Shown here one piece after another: positions 7,247 through 13,817 of a stretch of 33,610 nucleotides of DNA. The position numbers were made by a program, and so were the translations under genes. How positions within the stretch are numbered: position 1 is the stretch's first letter; each line of letters starts with the position of its first letter. The notes under the pieces are model-generated. The model made no database searches, was not told the origin of the DNA, and worked only from the letters and a program-made list of their open reading frames with translations. Source of the DNA: Bacillota bacterium (GTDB lineage Bacteria > Bacillota > Dethiobacteria > Dethiobacterales > Dethiobacteraceae); contig JAAZJT010000148.1 in NCBI GenBank assembly GCA_012800215.1, positions 1 through 33,610 of the forward strand, read 5' to 3'.

Positions 7247-7999
7247 ATGAAACAAATTGCTATTGCTGGGAAAGGCGGCGTAGGGAAAACAACGTTTACA
7301 GCATTATTGATGCGCTATTTAATGCAAAACAAGCCGGGTAAATCAATGCTAGCTGTAGACGCAGATCCCAATGCCAATCTGAACGAGACGCTTGGGGTTG
7401 AGGTGGAAAATACTATTTCTGCTATTTTGGAGGATACCAAGAAACCCAATGCTGTTCCCACAGGCATGTCGAAAGAAATGTATATTGAATACAAAATGCA
7501 GGCTGCCATGGTTGAGACTAATGAATTTGACCTATTGGTAATGGGTAATCCACAAGGAGCCGGCTGCTATTGTTATCCTAATGATTTGCTGCGTAAGCAT
7601 TTAGAGAAACTGCGCAGTAATTATGATTACGTTATTGTTGATAATGAAGCAGGCTTGGAGCATTTAAGCCGCCGTATAATTTCCGATGTGGATATGCTAA
7701 TCGTGGTCAGTGACGCTGCTGCCCGCAGTATTCGTTCAGCAGCTCGTGTGCATGAGATTGTCAAATCTGTGGGACTTGATATTAAGGAAATATATTTAGT
7801 GGTAACAAAGGTAACAGGTAATGAAATAGAAATGCTGCAGCCGGAGATTGAAAAAACAGGGCTGCAGTTAATTGGCACAGTCCCAATGGATCCGTTAGTT
7901 GCAGAATATGATGTGCAGGGTAAGGCTCTGCTGAAATTACCTGACGATGCGCCTGTAGTTAAAGCAACAAATGAGATTCTAAATAAACTTACATTATAA
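7247..7999 (+). CDS. CooC-like nickel-insertion ATPase
   Basis: A 250-residue SIMIBI-class ATPase of the MinD/CooC group. The deviant Walker A is GKGGVGKTT (8-16), the DADPNAN motif lies at 38-44, and switch II contains VDNEAGLEHLSRR. The C-x-C pair C107-Y-C109 matches the nickel-binding cysteines known from CooC1 of Carboxydothermus hydrogenoformans, where a dimer binds one Ni(II) and matures the C-cluster of CO dehydrogenase. It has an AGGAGGG ribosome site and follows the MoxR/VWA pair by 24 bases. No CODH or acetyl-CoA synthase gene is in the window, so the client could be elsewhere or a different nickel enzyme. Confidence 0.87.
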   Translation: MKQIAIAGKGGVGKTTFTALLMRYLMQNKPGKSMLAVDADPNANLNETLGVEVENTISAILEDTKKPNAVPTGMSKEMYIEYKMQAAMVETNEFDLLVMGNPQGAGCYCYPNDLLRKHLEKLRSNYDYVIVDNEAGLEHLSRRIISDVDMLIVVSDAAARSIRSAARVHEIVKSVGLDIKEIYLVVTKVTGNEIEMLQPEIEKTGLQLIGTVPMDPLVAEYDVQGKALLKLPDDAPVVKATNEILNKLTL

Positions 8000-8039
8000 A
8001 AAGTGCGGAAACTCCTGGTCGCAGGAGTTTCTGTACTTT
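8000..8039. terminator. Bidirectional hairpin terminator
   Basis: GAAACTCCTG (8008-8017) pairs perfectly with CAGGAGTTTC (8022-8031) around a GTCG loop; AAAGT (8000-8004)/ACTTT (8035-8039) extends it. It lies between two convergent genes and begins right after the cooC stop. The T tract is weak on both strands. Confidence 0.65.
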
Positions 8040-8049
8040 AACACCTAAT

Positions 8050-8661
8050 TTAATGATGGCGCGGGCGGCGCGGCAAATACCAGCGATAACGAATGGCGAG
8101 AATACGTAAACATATTACCAGAAGAGTTGTAGCGGCCATTGCCGGCTGTCTGGGCAGACCCATATTTTTCAACATAATAAAAGTTATGCCACCTAAAACG
8201 CAGGTTATGGCGTAGAAATCTTTAGTCAATACATAAGGAATTTCCTGCGCAAGTATATCGCGGATCATGCCCCCTGCTACAGCAGTGATGGCTCCCAGAA
8301 TCACTGCGCTGGTAGGGGTAATGGCAGCGGCAAGAGCTTTTGTTACTCCAATGGTAACAAAAGTGCCTAACCCTAAAGCATCGGCCAGCAGGATAACCGA
8401 CTGAATGTGCAGCAGCTGTTCAACAAATAAAAAAGTAAAAAGAGAGCCGGCAATGGCGAGATAAAAATAAAGATCCTGCTGAAAGACAAAGGGCGGGAAA
8501 TTTCCCAAAAACAATTCACGCAATGTGCCACCACCCAGTGCGGTAACTGTCCCTAAAACAATAATACCCAAAAGATCCATATCTTTTTTAATGGCTACCA
8601 TGGCGCCTGAGACAGCAAAGAAAAAAGTGCCTGTTAAATCTAGTATCAGCAGCAAATTCAT
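8050..8661 (-). CDS. TRIC/UPF0126 family membrane protein
   Basis: A 203-residue integral membrane protein with about seven hydrophobic segments. It is an internal duplication: the motif LGTVTALGGGTLRELFLG near 36-53 recurs as LGAITAVAGGMIRDILA near 121-137, the paired glycine-rich kinks typical of the UPF0126 (YvgT/YadS) family. Structural work relates this family to eukaryotic TRIC trimeric cation channels, so a monovalent cation channel in the cytoplasmic membrane is likely. The ATG has AAGGAA on the minus strand. It is convergent to cooC and divergent from sfsA. Physiological role is unknown. Confidence 0.88.
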   Translation of the reverse strand: MNLLLILDLTGTFFFAVSGAMVAIKKDMDLLGIIVLGTVTALGGGTLRELFLGNFPPFVFQQDLYFYLAIAGSLFTFLFVEQLLHIQSVILLADALGLGTFVTIGVTKALAAAITPTSAVILGAITAVAGGMIRDILAQEIPYVLTKDFYAITCVLGGITFIMLKNMGLPRQPAMAATTLLVICLRILAIRYRWYLPRRPRHH

Positions 8662-8717
8662 AAGTTCCTTTCCTTCCTGATAAAAATTATTTGGCTGCGT
8701 TGAAAGGTGAATCTGTA

Positions 8718-9419
8718 ATGAATGTAAAATATATTCCTTTTAAACCAACACAAACTGCCTACTTTAAAGAACGTTTAAATCGTTTTGTGGCAGTGGTAGA
8801 ACTAAATGGTGAGCCGGTACAGGCTCATATTGCCACATCTGGCCGTTTAGGAGAATTGCTGGTGCCTGGTGCAGAAGTCCTCCTTGAAGCCAGTACTTCC
8901 AAAACCAGGCGTACCCCGTTTAGTTTGCGTGCTGTGCGCTATCAAGATATCTGGGTGTCTATTGATGCTCAGCTACCGAATAGGCTGATGCGGCAAATAT
9001 TGGTTGCCAGTGAACTGCCGCCTTTGGTAGATTGTCAGTTTATAAGAAGTGAGCCCTCATATAGTCAAGGGAGATTTGATTTTTTATTAGAGTCAGCAGG
9101 TCAACCTGTTTTTGTGGAAGTAAAATCTGTAACTTTGGTAGAAGGGGGAATAGCACTTTTTCCTGATGCACCAACAGAGCGGGGCAGGCGTCATCTAAAC
9201 AATCTAACTGTTTTGTGCAGCGAAGGAAATCGCTGTGCCGTTATTTTTGTTGTGCAGAGGTCAGATGCAACTGCCTGTGCCGCCAATAGGCAGACTGATC
9301 CTGCTTTTGCGGAAGCTCTTGCTCAGGCTGTACATGGTGGAGTAGAAACATATGCATATGGCTGTACAGTAGATCCTGGTGGTGTGACACTTAATGAAAG
9401 ACTGCCGGTTTTAGTGTAG
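8718..9419 (+). CDS. sfsA: SfsA family DNA-binding protein / nuclease
   Basis: A 233-residue SfsA (sugar fermentation stimulation) protein. An N-terminal OB-like part (VAVVELNGEPVQAHIATSGRL, start of the protein) is followed by a PD-(D/E)xK nuclease-like domain with the strand FDFLLE and FVEVKSVTL, where the E-x-K is the likely catalytic pair. E. coli SfsA was first described as a DNA-binding regulator of maltose genes; the family is now listed as DNA/RNA nuclease. I place the start at the ATG at 8718, which has GAAAGGTGA at 8702-8710; an upstream TTG at 8691 has no ribosome site. Confidence 0.92.
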   Translation: MNVKYIPFKPTQTAYFKERLNRFVAVVELNGEPVQAHIATSGRLGELLVPGAEVLLEASTSKTRRTPFSLRAVRYQDIWVSIDAQLPNRLMRQILVASELPPLVDCQFIRSEPSYSQGRFDFLLESAGQPVFVEVKSVTLVEGGIALFPDAPTERGRRHLNNLTVLCSEGNRCAVIFVVQRSDATACAANRQTDPAFAEALAQAVHGGVETYAYGCTVDPGGVTLNERLPVLV

Positions 9420-9516
9420 TAAGAGAATTTATTACAAAGAGGAATATATCTTAGAAGAGCAGAATTATTTTTGTAGGAATATTATGAACCAAGCATAGAG
9501 ACCGGGGGGTTATATT

Positions 9517-11103
9517 TTGAAACTGACATTTTGCGGGGGTGCCCGTACTGTAACGGGGTCTTCATTTCTTTTAGAAGCTGCAGGATTAAAAATTCTTTTG
9601 GATTGCGGTATGTTTCAGGGGGGACGCCGTTTACGGGAGCGTAATTACCAACCATATCCTTATAATCCGGCAGAAATTGATTATATTATTCTTTCCCATG
9701 CACATATTGACCACTCAGGACTTATCCCGCGCCTGGTTAAAGATGGTTTTCGCGGGCAGATTTTAGCAACTCCAGCCACTGTTGATCTGGCTTCTATTAT
9801 GTTACCCGATAGCGGTTATATTCAGGAAATGGAAGCGGAATGGCAAAACCGCAAAAATCTGCGTGCCGGCAAGCCTTTGGTTGAACCTCTATATACAATT
9901 GAGGATGCTGAAGCTGCATTACGTTACTTCCGGGAAGTTGATTACTATACAACTTTTTATCTTTCCGACCGTATTAAACTGTTTTTTTATGATGCCGGTC
10001 ATATTTTGGGCTCGGCCATTACTGAATTAACTATTTGGGAAGAGGGAAAAGTAGAAAAGATTGTTTTTACCGGCGACTTGGGCAAATCAGAGCGGCCAAT
10101 TTACCGTGATCCTGATATTGTTGAGGAAGCTGATTATGTAATTATTGAAGGGACATACGGCACACGTGACCATGAAATAGAAACGGAAAGAGCTGAAAGA
10201 TTACAACAAGTAATTCAGCAAACTGTGCTCCAGCAGGGAAATGTGGTAGTACCTTCCTTTGCTGTGGGGCGGACACAGGAATTACTATATTGTTTAAGCC
10301 GCCTGATGGGGAAGGGGCAGATCCCCAACCTGCCCATTTATATTGACAGTCCTTTGGCTATTTCGGCAACAGAGGTTTTTTCCCGTCACCCCGAATGTTA
10401 TGACGTGCAAATGAGGCAAATGCTGCATGCCGGCCAAGATCCTTTTAATTTTCCTGAAGTTATTTTTACCAGGAGTGTGGAAGAATCAAAACTTATTAAC
10501 GAAAGTCCGGGAGGAGCACTAATTATTTCTGCCAGCGGCATGGCTGATGCGGGAAGAATAAAACACCACTTGAAGCATAATTTATGGCGGCCGGAATCAA
10601 CTGTCCTCTTTGTCGGCTATCAGGCAGAAGGTACATTGGGGCGGCAAATTAGGGATGGAGCTAAAAGAGTTAAAATTTTTGGCGAAGAAATAAAAATTAA
10701 TGCTCAGATTATGGCTCTAGACGGTTTTTCTGCCCATGCCGACCGGAACGAACTGGTGGCATGGTTGGGTAAATTTCACAAAAAGCCCAAACAAGTGTTT
10801 CTGGTACATGGTGAAGAAGATGTGCTGATACAATTTTCCGCTAAAATTGAAAAGGAGCTGGGCTTAGCCACTTATGTGCCGGGTTACCTGGAAACATGGG
10901 AATTTAGCCAGGCAAAAGCAAGAGCAGAGCAAAAAATGCTGCTGCCCGGTACAAAGGCGCAGCAATTGTGGCAACAATGGCAGGATTTTCAGCAGCAGTA
11001 TAGTGAAAAATTAGCCGGCCTGTTGGTAGAGGATGCTGAAGATTTGGCTGCTGTAGAAAAAGAATTGACAGCTATGACAACCTTGCTAAAGGATAATGCT
11101 TAA
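9517..11103 (+). CDS. Beta-CASP metallo-beta-lactamase RNase
   Basis: A 528-residue RNA-processing type MBL/beta-CASP protein (COG1236, YSH1/CPSF-like). Motif 2 is HAHIDH (61-66); GDLG, the beta-CASP motifs (VVPSFAVGRTQE, SASGMADAGRIKHHL) and the C-terminal GFSAHADRNEL and LVHGEE motifs all appear in order, so the active site looks complete. The last 60 or so residues are Gln-rich and helical. Translation starts at TTG 9517 with GGGGGG at 9503-9509. It lies 11 bases ahead of fabZ, which suggests cotranscription, although no functional link is known. It differs from RNase J, which lacks this arrangement and is longer. Confidence 0.92.
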   Translation: MKLTFCGGARTVTGSSFLLEAAGLKILLDCGMFQGGRRLRERNYQPYPYNPAEIDYIILSHAHIDHSGLIPRLVKDGFRGQILATPATVDLASIMLPDSGYIQEMEAEWQNRKNLRAGKPLVEPLYTIEDAEAALRYFREVDYYTTFYLSDRIKLFFYDAGHILGSAITELTIWEEGKVEKIVFTGDLGKSERPIYRDPDIVEEADYVIIEGTYGTRDHEIETERAERLQQVIQQTVLQQGNVVVPSFAVGRTQELLYCLSRLMGKGQIPNLPIYIDSPLAISATEVFSRHPECYDVQMRQMLHAGQDPFNFPEVIFTRSVEESKLINESPGGALIISASGMADAGRIKHHLKHNLWRPESTVLFVGYQAEGTLGRQIRDGAKRVKIFGEEIKINAQIMALDGFSAHADRNELVAWLGKFHKKPKQVFLVHGEEDVLIQFSAKIEKELGLATYVPGYLETWEFSQAKARAEQKMLLPGTKAQQLWQQWQDFQQQYSEKLAGLLVEDAEDLAAVEKELTAMTTLLKDNA

Positions 11104-11114
11104 GGAGGTACGTA

Positions 11115-11549
11115 ATGAACGAAACATGGGATATTCAAAGTGTTTTACCGCATCGCTACCCATTTCTATTAGTGGACCGCATCTTGGAGGTAGAGCCGGG
11201 GAAAAGAGCCAAAGGAATAAAAAACGTAACCATTAATGAACCCTTTTTTCAGGGGCATTTTCCCGGTTACCCTGTAATGCCCGGTGTTTTAATTGTGGAA
11301 GCTTTGGCGCAGGTAGGAGCCTTTGCCATTTTAAGCATGCCGGAACATCAGGGCAAAATTGCTCTTTTTGCCGGCATTGATCAGCTGCGTTTCAAGCAGC
11401 AGGTGGTGCCTGGTGATGTGTTGGAACTGGAACTTGAAGTGCTTAAACTCCGCGGTACCGTTGGTAAAGGTCGTGGTGTTGCTACAGTGGGCGGCAAGGT
11501 GGCAGTCAGCGGTGAATTAATGTTTGCTTTAACGGAAAAAAAGATTTGA
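11115..11549 (+). CDS. fabZ: 3-hydroxyacyl-ACP dehydratase FabZ
   Basis: A 144-residue hotdog-fold enzyme that dehydrates 3-hydroxyacyl-ACP in fatty acid elongation. Visible signatures: HRYPFLLVDRI (13-23), GHFPGYPVMPGVLIVEALAQ (47-66) with catalytic H48 and E62, and the FAGIDQLRFKQQVVPGD strand. Length is typical. The ribosome site AAGGAGGT lies 8 bases upstream of the ATG. No other fab genes are nearby. Its stop codon TGA lies inside the -35 box (TTGACA) of the metK promoter. Confidence 0.96.
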   Translation: MNETWDIQSVLPHRYPFLLVDRILEVEPGKRAKGIKNVTINEPFFQGHFPGYPVMPGVLIVEALAQVGAFAILSMPEHQGKIALFAGIDQLRFKQQVVPGDVLELELEVLKLRGTVGKGRGVATVGGKVAVSGELMFALTEKKI

Positions 11550-11575
11550 CAAGAACAGCCAAAATAGTCTATGAT
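11546..11575 (+). promoter_or_regulatory. Promoter of the metK riboswitch transcript
   Basis: TTGACA (11546-11551) and TATGAT (11570-11575), 18 bases apart. The -35 overlaps the fabZ stop codon. The transcript would start about 25 bases before the S-box aptamer. Confidence 0.75.
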
Positions 11576-11601
11576 TGTAACGGTAAAAAAGCAACTGCAT
11601 A

Positions 11602-11747
11602 CTCTTATCAAGAGTGGTGGAGGGACTGGCCCGATGAAACCCGGCAACCGGGCAAATAGCCACGGTGCTAATTCCAACAGGTGCGATGCCTGGTAGATAA
11701 GAGAGGTTATTCGCATGAAAACCTCTTATATCCAAAGAGGTTTTTTT
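11602..11747 (+). promoter_or_regulatory. SAM-I (S-box) riboswitch upstream of metK
   Basis: P1 pairs CTCTTATC (11602-11609) with GATAAGAG (11696-11703). The core shows the GTGGTGGAGGGACTGGCCC, GATGAAACCCGGCAACC and GGTGCTAATTCC blocks. The terminator is AAACCTCTT (11719-11727)/AAGAGGTTT (11735-11743) ending in seven T (11741-11747). AGAGGTT (11702-11708) can pair with AACCTCT (11720-11726) as antiterminator, and shares bases with P1, so the two states exclude each other. This is a textbook SAM-off transcriptional switch. Confidence 0.97.
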
Positions 11748-11816
11748 GTTTGCGCAGCTGCTGACTAAGGATTAAGATACATAATTTGTGTTAACCTATT
11801 AAAGGGAGGTATGAAT

Positions 11817-13010
11817 ATGGGCAAAGATTATCTTTTTACTTCTGAGTCTGTCACAGAAGGCCATCCCGATAAAGTGGCGGATCAAATTTCCGACGCCATT
11901 CTCGATGCTATTTTAGCGAATGACCCACAGGCACGTGTGGCGGCAGAGACTCTGGTAACAACGGGGCTTGTGCAGGTAGTAGGCGAGATTAGTACATCTA
12001 CTTATGTGGATATTCCTAAGATTGTTCGTGAAACAATTAAAGAAATCGGTTATACCCGTGCCAAGTATGGATTTGACGGGGATACATGTGCTGTTCTTAC
12101 TTCCATTGACGAGCAATCTCCGGATATTGCCTTGGGTGTAAACCGTAGTTTTGAGGCAAAAATAGGTGAATTCAGTGAATCAGAGCTTGAGGCCATTGGA
12201 GCTGGCGACCAGGGCATGATGTTTGGTTATGCGTGTAATGAAACGCCGGAATTAATGCCGCTGCCTATTGCTATGGCTCACCGTTTAGCACGAAGCCTAG
12301 CGGAAGTACGTAAGCATAAAATCTTACCATATCTACGTCCCGATGGTAAAACGCAAGTTACTGTCCGCTACGAAAATGGCAAGCCGGCTGCCATTACTAC
12401 TGTTGTAGTTTCCGCACAGCACAGGGAAGATGTGCCGCTGGAAAAGATTAAAGATGATATTATTGAATCGGTTATTAAAAAAGTAATTCCTGAAAAATAT
12501 CTTTTGCCTGAAACGAAGTTTTATGTCAATCCCACAGGGCGTTTTGTTGTAGGTGGCCCACAGGGGGACGCCGGTTTAACAGGACGTAAAATAATTGTAG
12601 ATACCTATGGCGGTTATGCCCGTCATGGCGGTGGAGCTTTCTCCGGTAAGGACCCAACTAAAGTGGACCGCTCGGCAGCATATGCTGCACGCTATGTAGC
12701 TAAAAATATAGTTGCTGCCGGCTTGGCCGAAAAGTGTGAGGTGCAGTTGGCTTATGCCATTGGAGTAGCACGACCCCTTTCACTTTTGGTAGAAACATTT
12801 AATACGGCAAAGGTTGACGAAGCAAAAATTGAAACTCTGGTAAAGAAGCATTTTGATTTGCGACCGGCAGCAATTATTCGGGATCTGCAGCTGCGCCGCC
12901 CCATTTATAAACAGATTGCCGCTTATGGTCATTTTGGCCGTATTGATCTCGATTTGCCCTGGGAAAAAACGGATAAAGCGCAGCTGCTAAAAAGTGAAGC
13001 GGGTTTATAA
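11817..13010 (+). CDS. metK: S-adenosylmethionine synthase MetK
   Basis: A 397-residue methionine adenosyltransferase making SAM from methionine and ATP. Signatures: FTSESVTEGHPDKVADQ at the N terminus, the GAGDQGMMFGYA signature 1, and GGGAFSGKDPTKVDRSAAYAARY, the phosphate-binding loop. Length fits the family. I choose the ATG at 11817 because AGGGAGGT ends 6 bases before it; an ATG two codons upstream (11811) is too close to that site. The gene is directly controlled by the S-box riboswitch and closed by a strong terminator, so it is monocistronic. Confidence 0.97.
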   Translation: MGKDYLFTSESVTEGHPDKVADQISDAILDAILANDPQARVAAETLVTTGLVQVVGEISTSTYVDIPKIVRETIKEIGYTRAKYGFDGDTCAVLTSIDEQSPDIALGVNRSFEAKIGEFSESELEAIGAGDQGMMFGYACNETPELMPLPIAMAHRLARSLAEVRKHKILPYLRPDGKTQVTVRYENGKPAAITTVVVSAQHREDVPLEKIKDDIIESVIKKVIPEKYLLPETKFYVNPTGRFVVGGPQGDAGLTGRKIIVDTYGGYARHGGGAFSGKDPTKVDRSAAYAARYVAKNIVAAGLAEKCEVQLAYAIGVARPLSLLVETFNTAKVDEAKIETLVKKHFDLRPAAIIRDLQLRRPIYKQIAAYGHFGRIDLDLPWEKTDKAQLLKSEAGL

Positions 13011-13024
13011 AATATAGTAGTAAA

Positions 13025-13059
13025 ACAGAGTAATGGACAAGCATTACTCTGTTTTTTTT
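13025..13059 (+). terminator. Intrinsic terminator of metK
   Basis: ACAGAGTAATG (13025-13035) pairs perfectly with CATTACTCTGT (13042-13052), 6-base loop, then eight T (13052-13059). Confidence 0.92.
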
Positions 13060-13182
13060 CTGTAAAAAAATTAGCAGCAGGAGAGTTAACTTTTTAAGAG
13101 TTTTAGCAAAAACAATAAAATATTTGTCGAGTTAATGCAAAAAGTGTTCTTTCTCGACACTATTTGTGTTCAAAGTCAGCAT

Positions 13183-13212
13183 TTGACCTATTTTCTTTGG
13201 CCTGGCTATAAT
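13183..13212 (+). promoter_or_regulatory. Strong sigma-A-type promoter
   Basis: TTGACC (13183-13188) and a perfect TATAAT (13207-13212), spacer 18. It lies 31 bases before the GTG of the DUF1659 gene. Confidence 0.8.
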
Positions 13213-13242
13213 TTAGTTGATCTTAGCAAGGAGGTGAGATAT

Positions 13243-13467
13243 GTGGCTGTTGTTTTAGATCCTAATTACAGCCGGTGCCTAGTGAGATTGCAGAAGGGCG
13301 TCGATGAGGATGGAGATCCGATTCTTGTCAGCAGAACCTATGGCAGGATTCTGCCCACAGCTTCTCATGATGATGTTTATGAAGTGGCTACGGCTTTAAT
13401 GAGTTTGCAAAATTTAACGATCTATTCCATTCACCGCTTGGAGGATGGAGAGTTAATTAACGAATAA
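13243..13467 (+). CDS. DUF1659 small protein
   Basis: A 74-residue protein matching the DUF1659 pattern: a short beta strand (YSRCLVRLQKGVDEDGDPIL), the RTYGRILPTAS segment, then a helix (DDVYEVATALMSLQ) and a final strand ending RLEDGELI. The start is GTG 13243, with AAGGAGGTG at 13228-13236; a longer frame starting at 13135 would run through the promoter and is unlikely. DUF1659 genes commonly sit beside DUF2922 genes in Firmicutes, as here. Function is unknown. Confidence 0.83.
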   Translation: MAVVLDPNYSRCLVRLQKGVDEDGDPILVSRTYGRILPTASHDDVYEVATALMSLQNLTIYSIHRLEDGELINE

Positions 13468-13499
13468 GTAAAGAGCAAAACAGGCGGGGAGGTGAAAGC

Positions 13500-13721
13500 A
13501 TGGAAAGCACCTTACAATTGGTATTCAGGAACGAAGATGGACGTTTGTTTACCCTGAGTGTGCCGGAACCTAAAGAGGATTTAACGGAAGCTGACGTCAC
13601 TGGGGTAATGGATTTAATCTTAGCTAAAAATATTTTTCAGACTACCGGTGGCGCATTGGTGTCAAAAGTAAGGGCGCGTATAGTCTCACGAGACAGTATG
13701 GATGTTGCTGCCTTTGAATAG
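13500..13721 (+). CDS. DUF2922 small protein
   Basis: A 73-residue protein with the DUF2922 pattern: LQLVFRNEDGRLFTLSVPEP, then KEDLTEADVTGVMDLILAKNIF, then GALVSKVRARIVSRDS. GGGGAGGTGAAAGC precedes the ATG. It lies 32 bases after the DUF1659 gene, its usual partner, and a hairpin follows 4 bases after the stop. The pair probably forms a small complex of unknown role. Confidence 0.85.
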   Translation: MESTLQLVFRNEDGRLFTLSVPEPKEDLTEADVTGVMDLILAKNIFQTTGGALVSKVRARIVSRDSMDVAAFE

Positions 13722-13725
13722 AACA

Positions 13726-13745
13726 ACGGGAGGTTTTCCTCCCGT
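13726..13745 (+). terminator. Hairpin after DUF2922
   Basis: ACGGGAGG (13726-13733) and CCTCCCGT (13738-13745) form an 8-base-pair stem with a TTTT loop. There is no T tract after it, so it may be a weak terminator or an mRNA-stabilising hairpin; recD2 may be partly read through. Confidence 0.5.
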
Positions 13746-13817
13746 ACATAGAAGAGTGCCTGGTGTTGGCAGGAAATAATGAGCAGGTGTGGAATACAGT
13801 CAAACGGAGGGAAAGCT

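Noticed and set aside
13135..13242. 36-codon N-terminal extension of the DUF1659 gene
   Set aside because: It would span the TTGACC/TATAAT promoter, and the ribosome site AAGGAGGTG supports GTG 13243.
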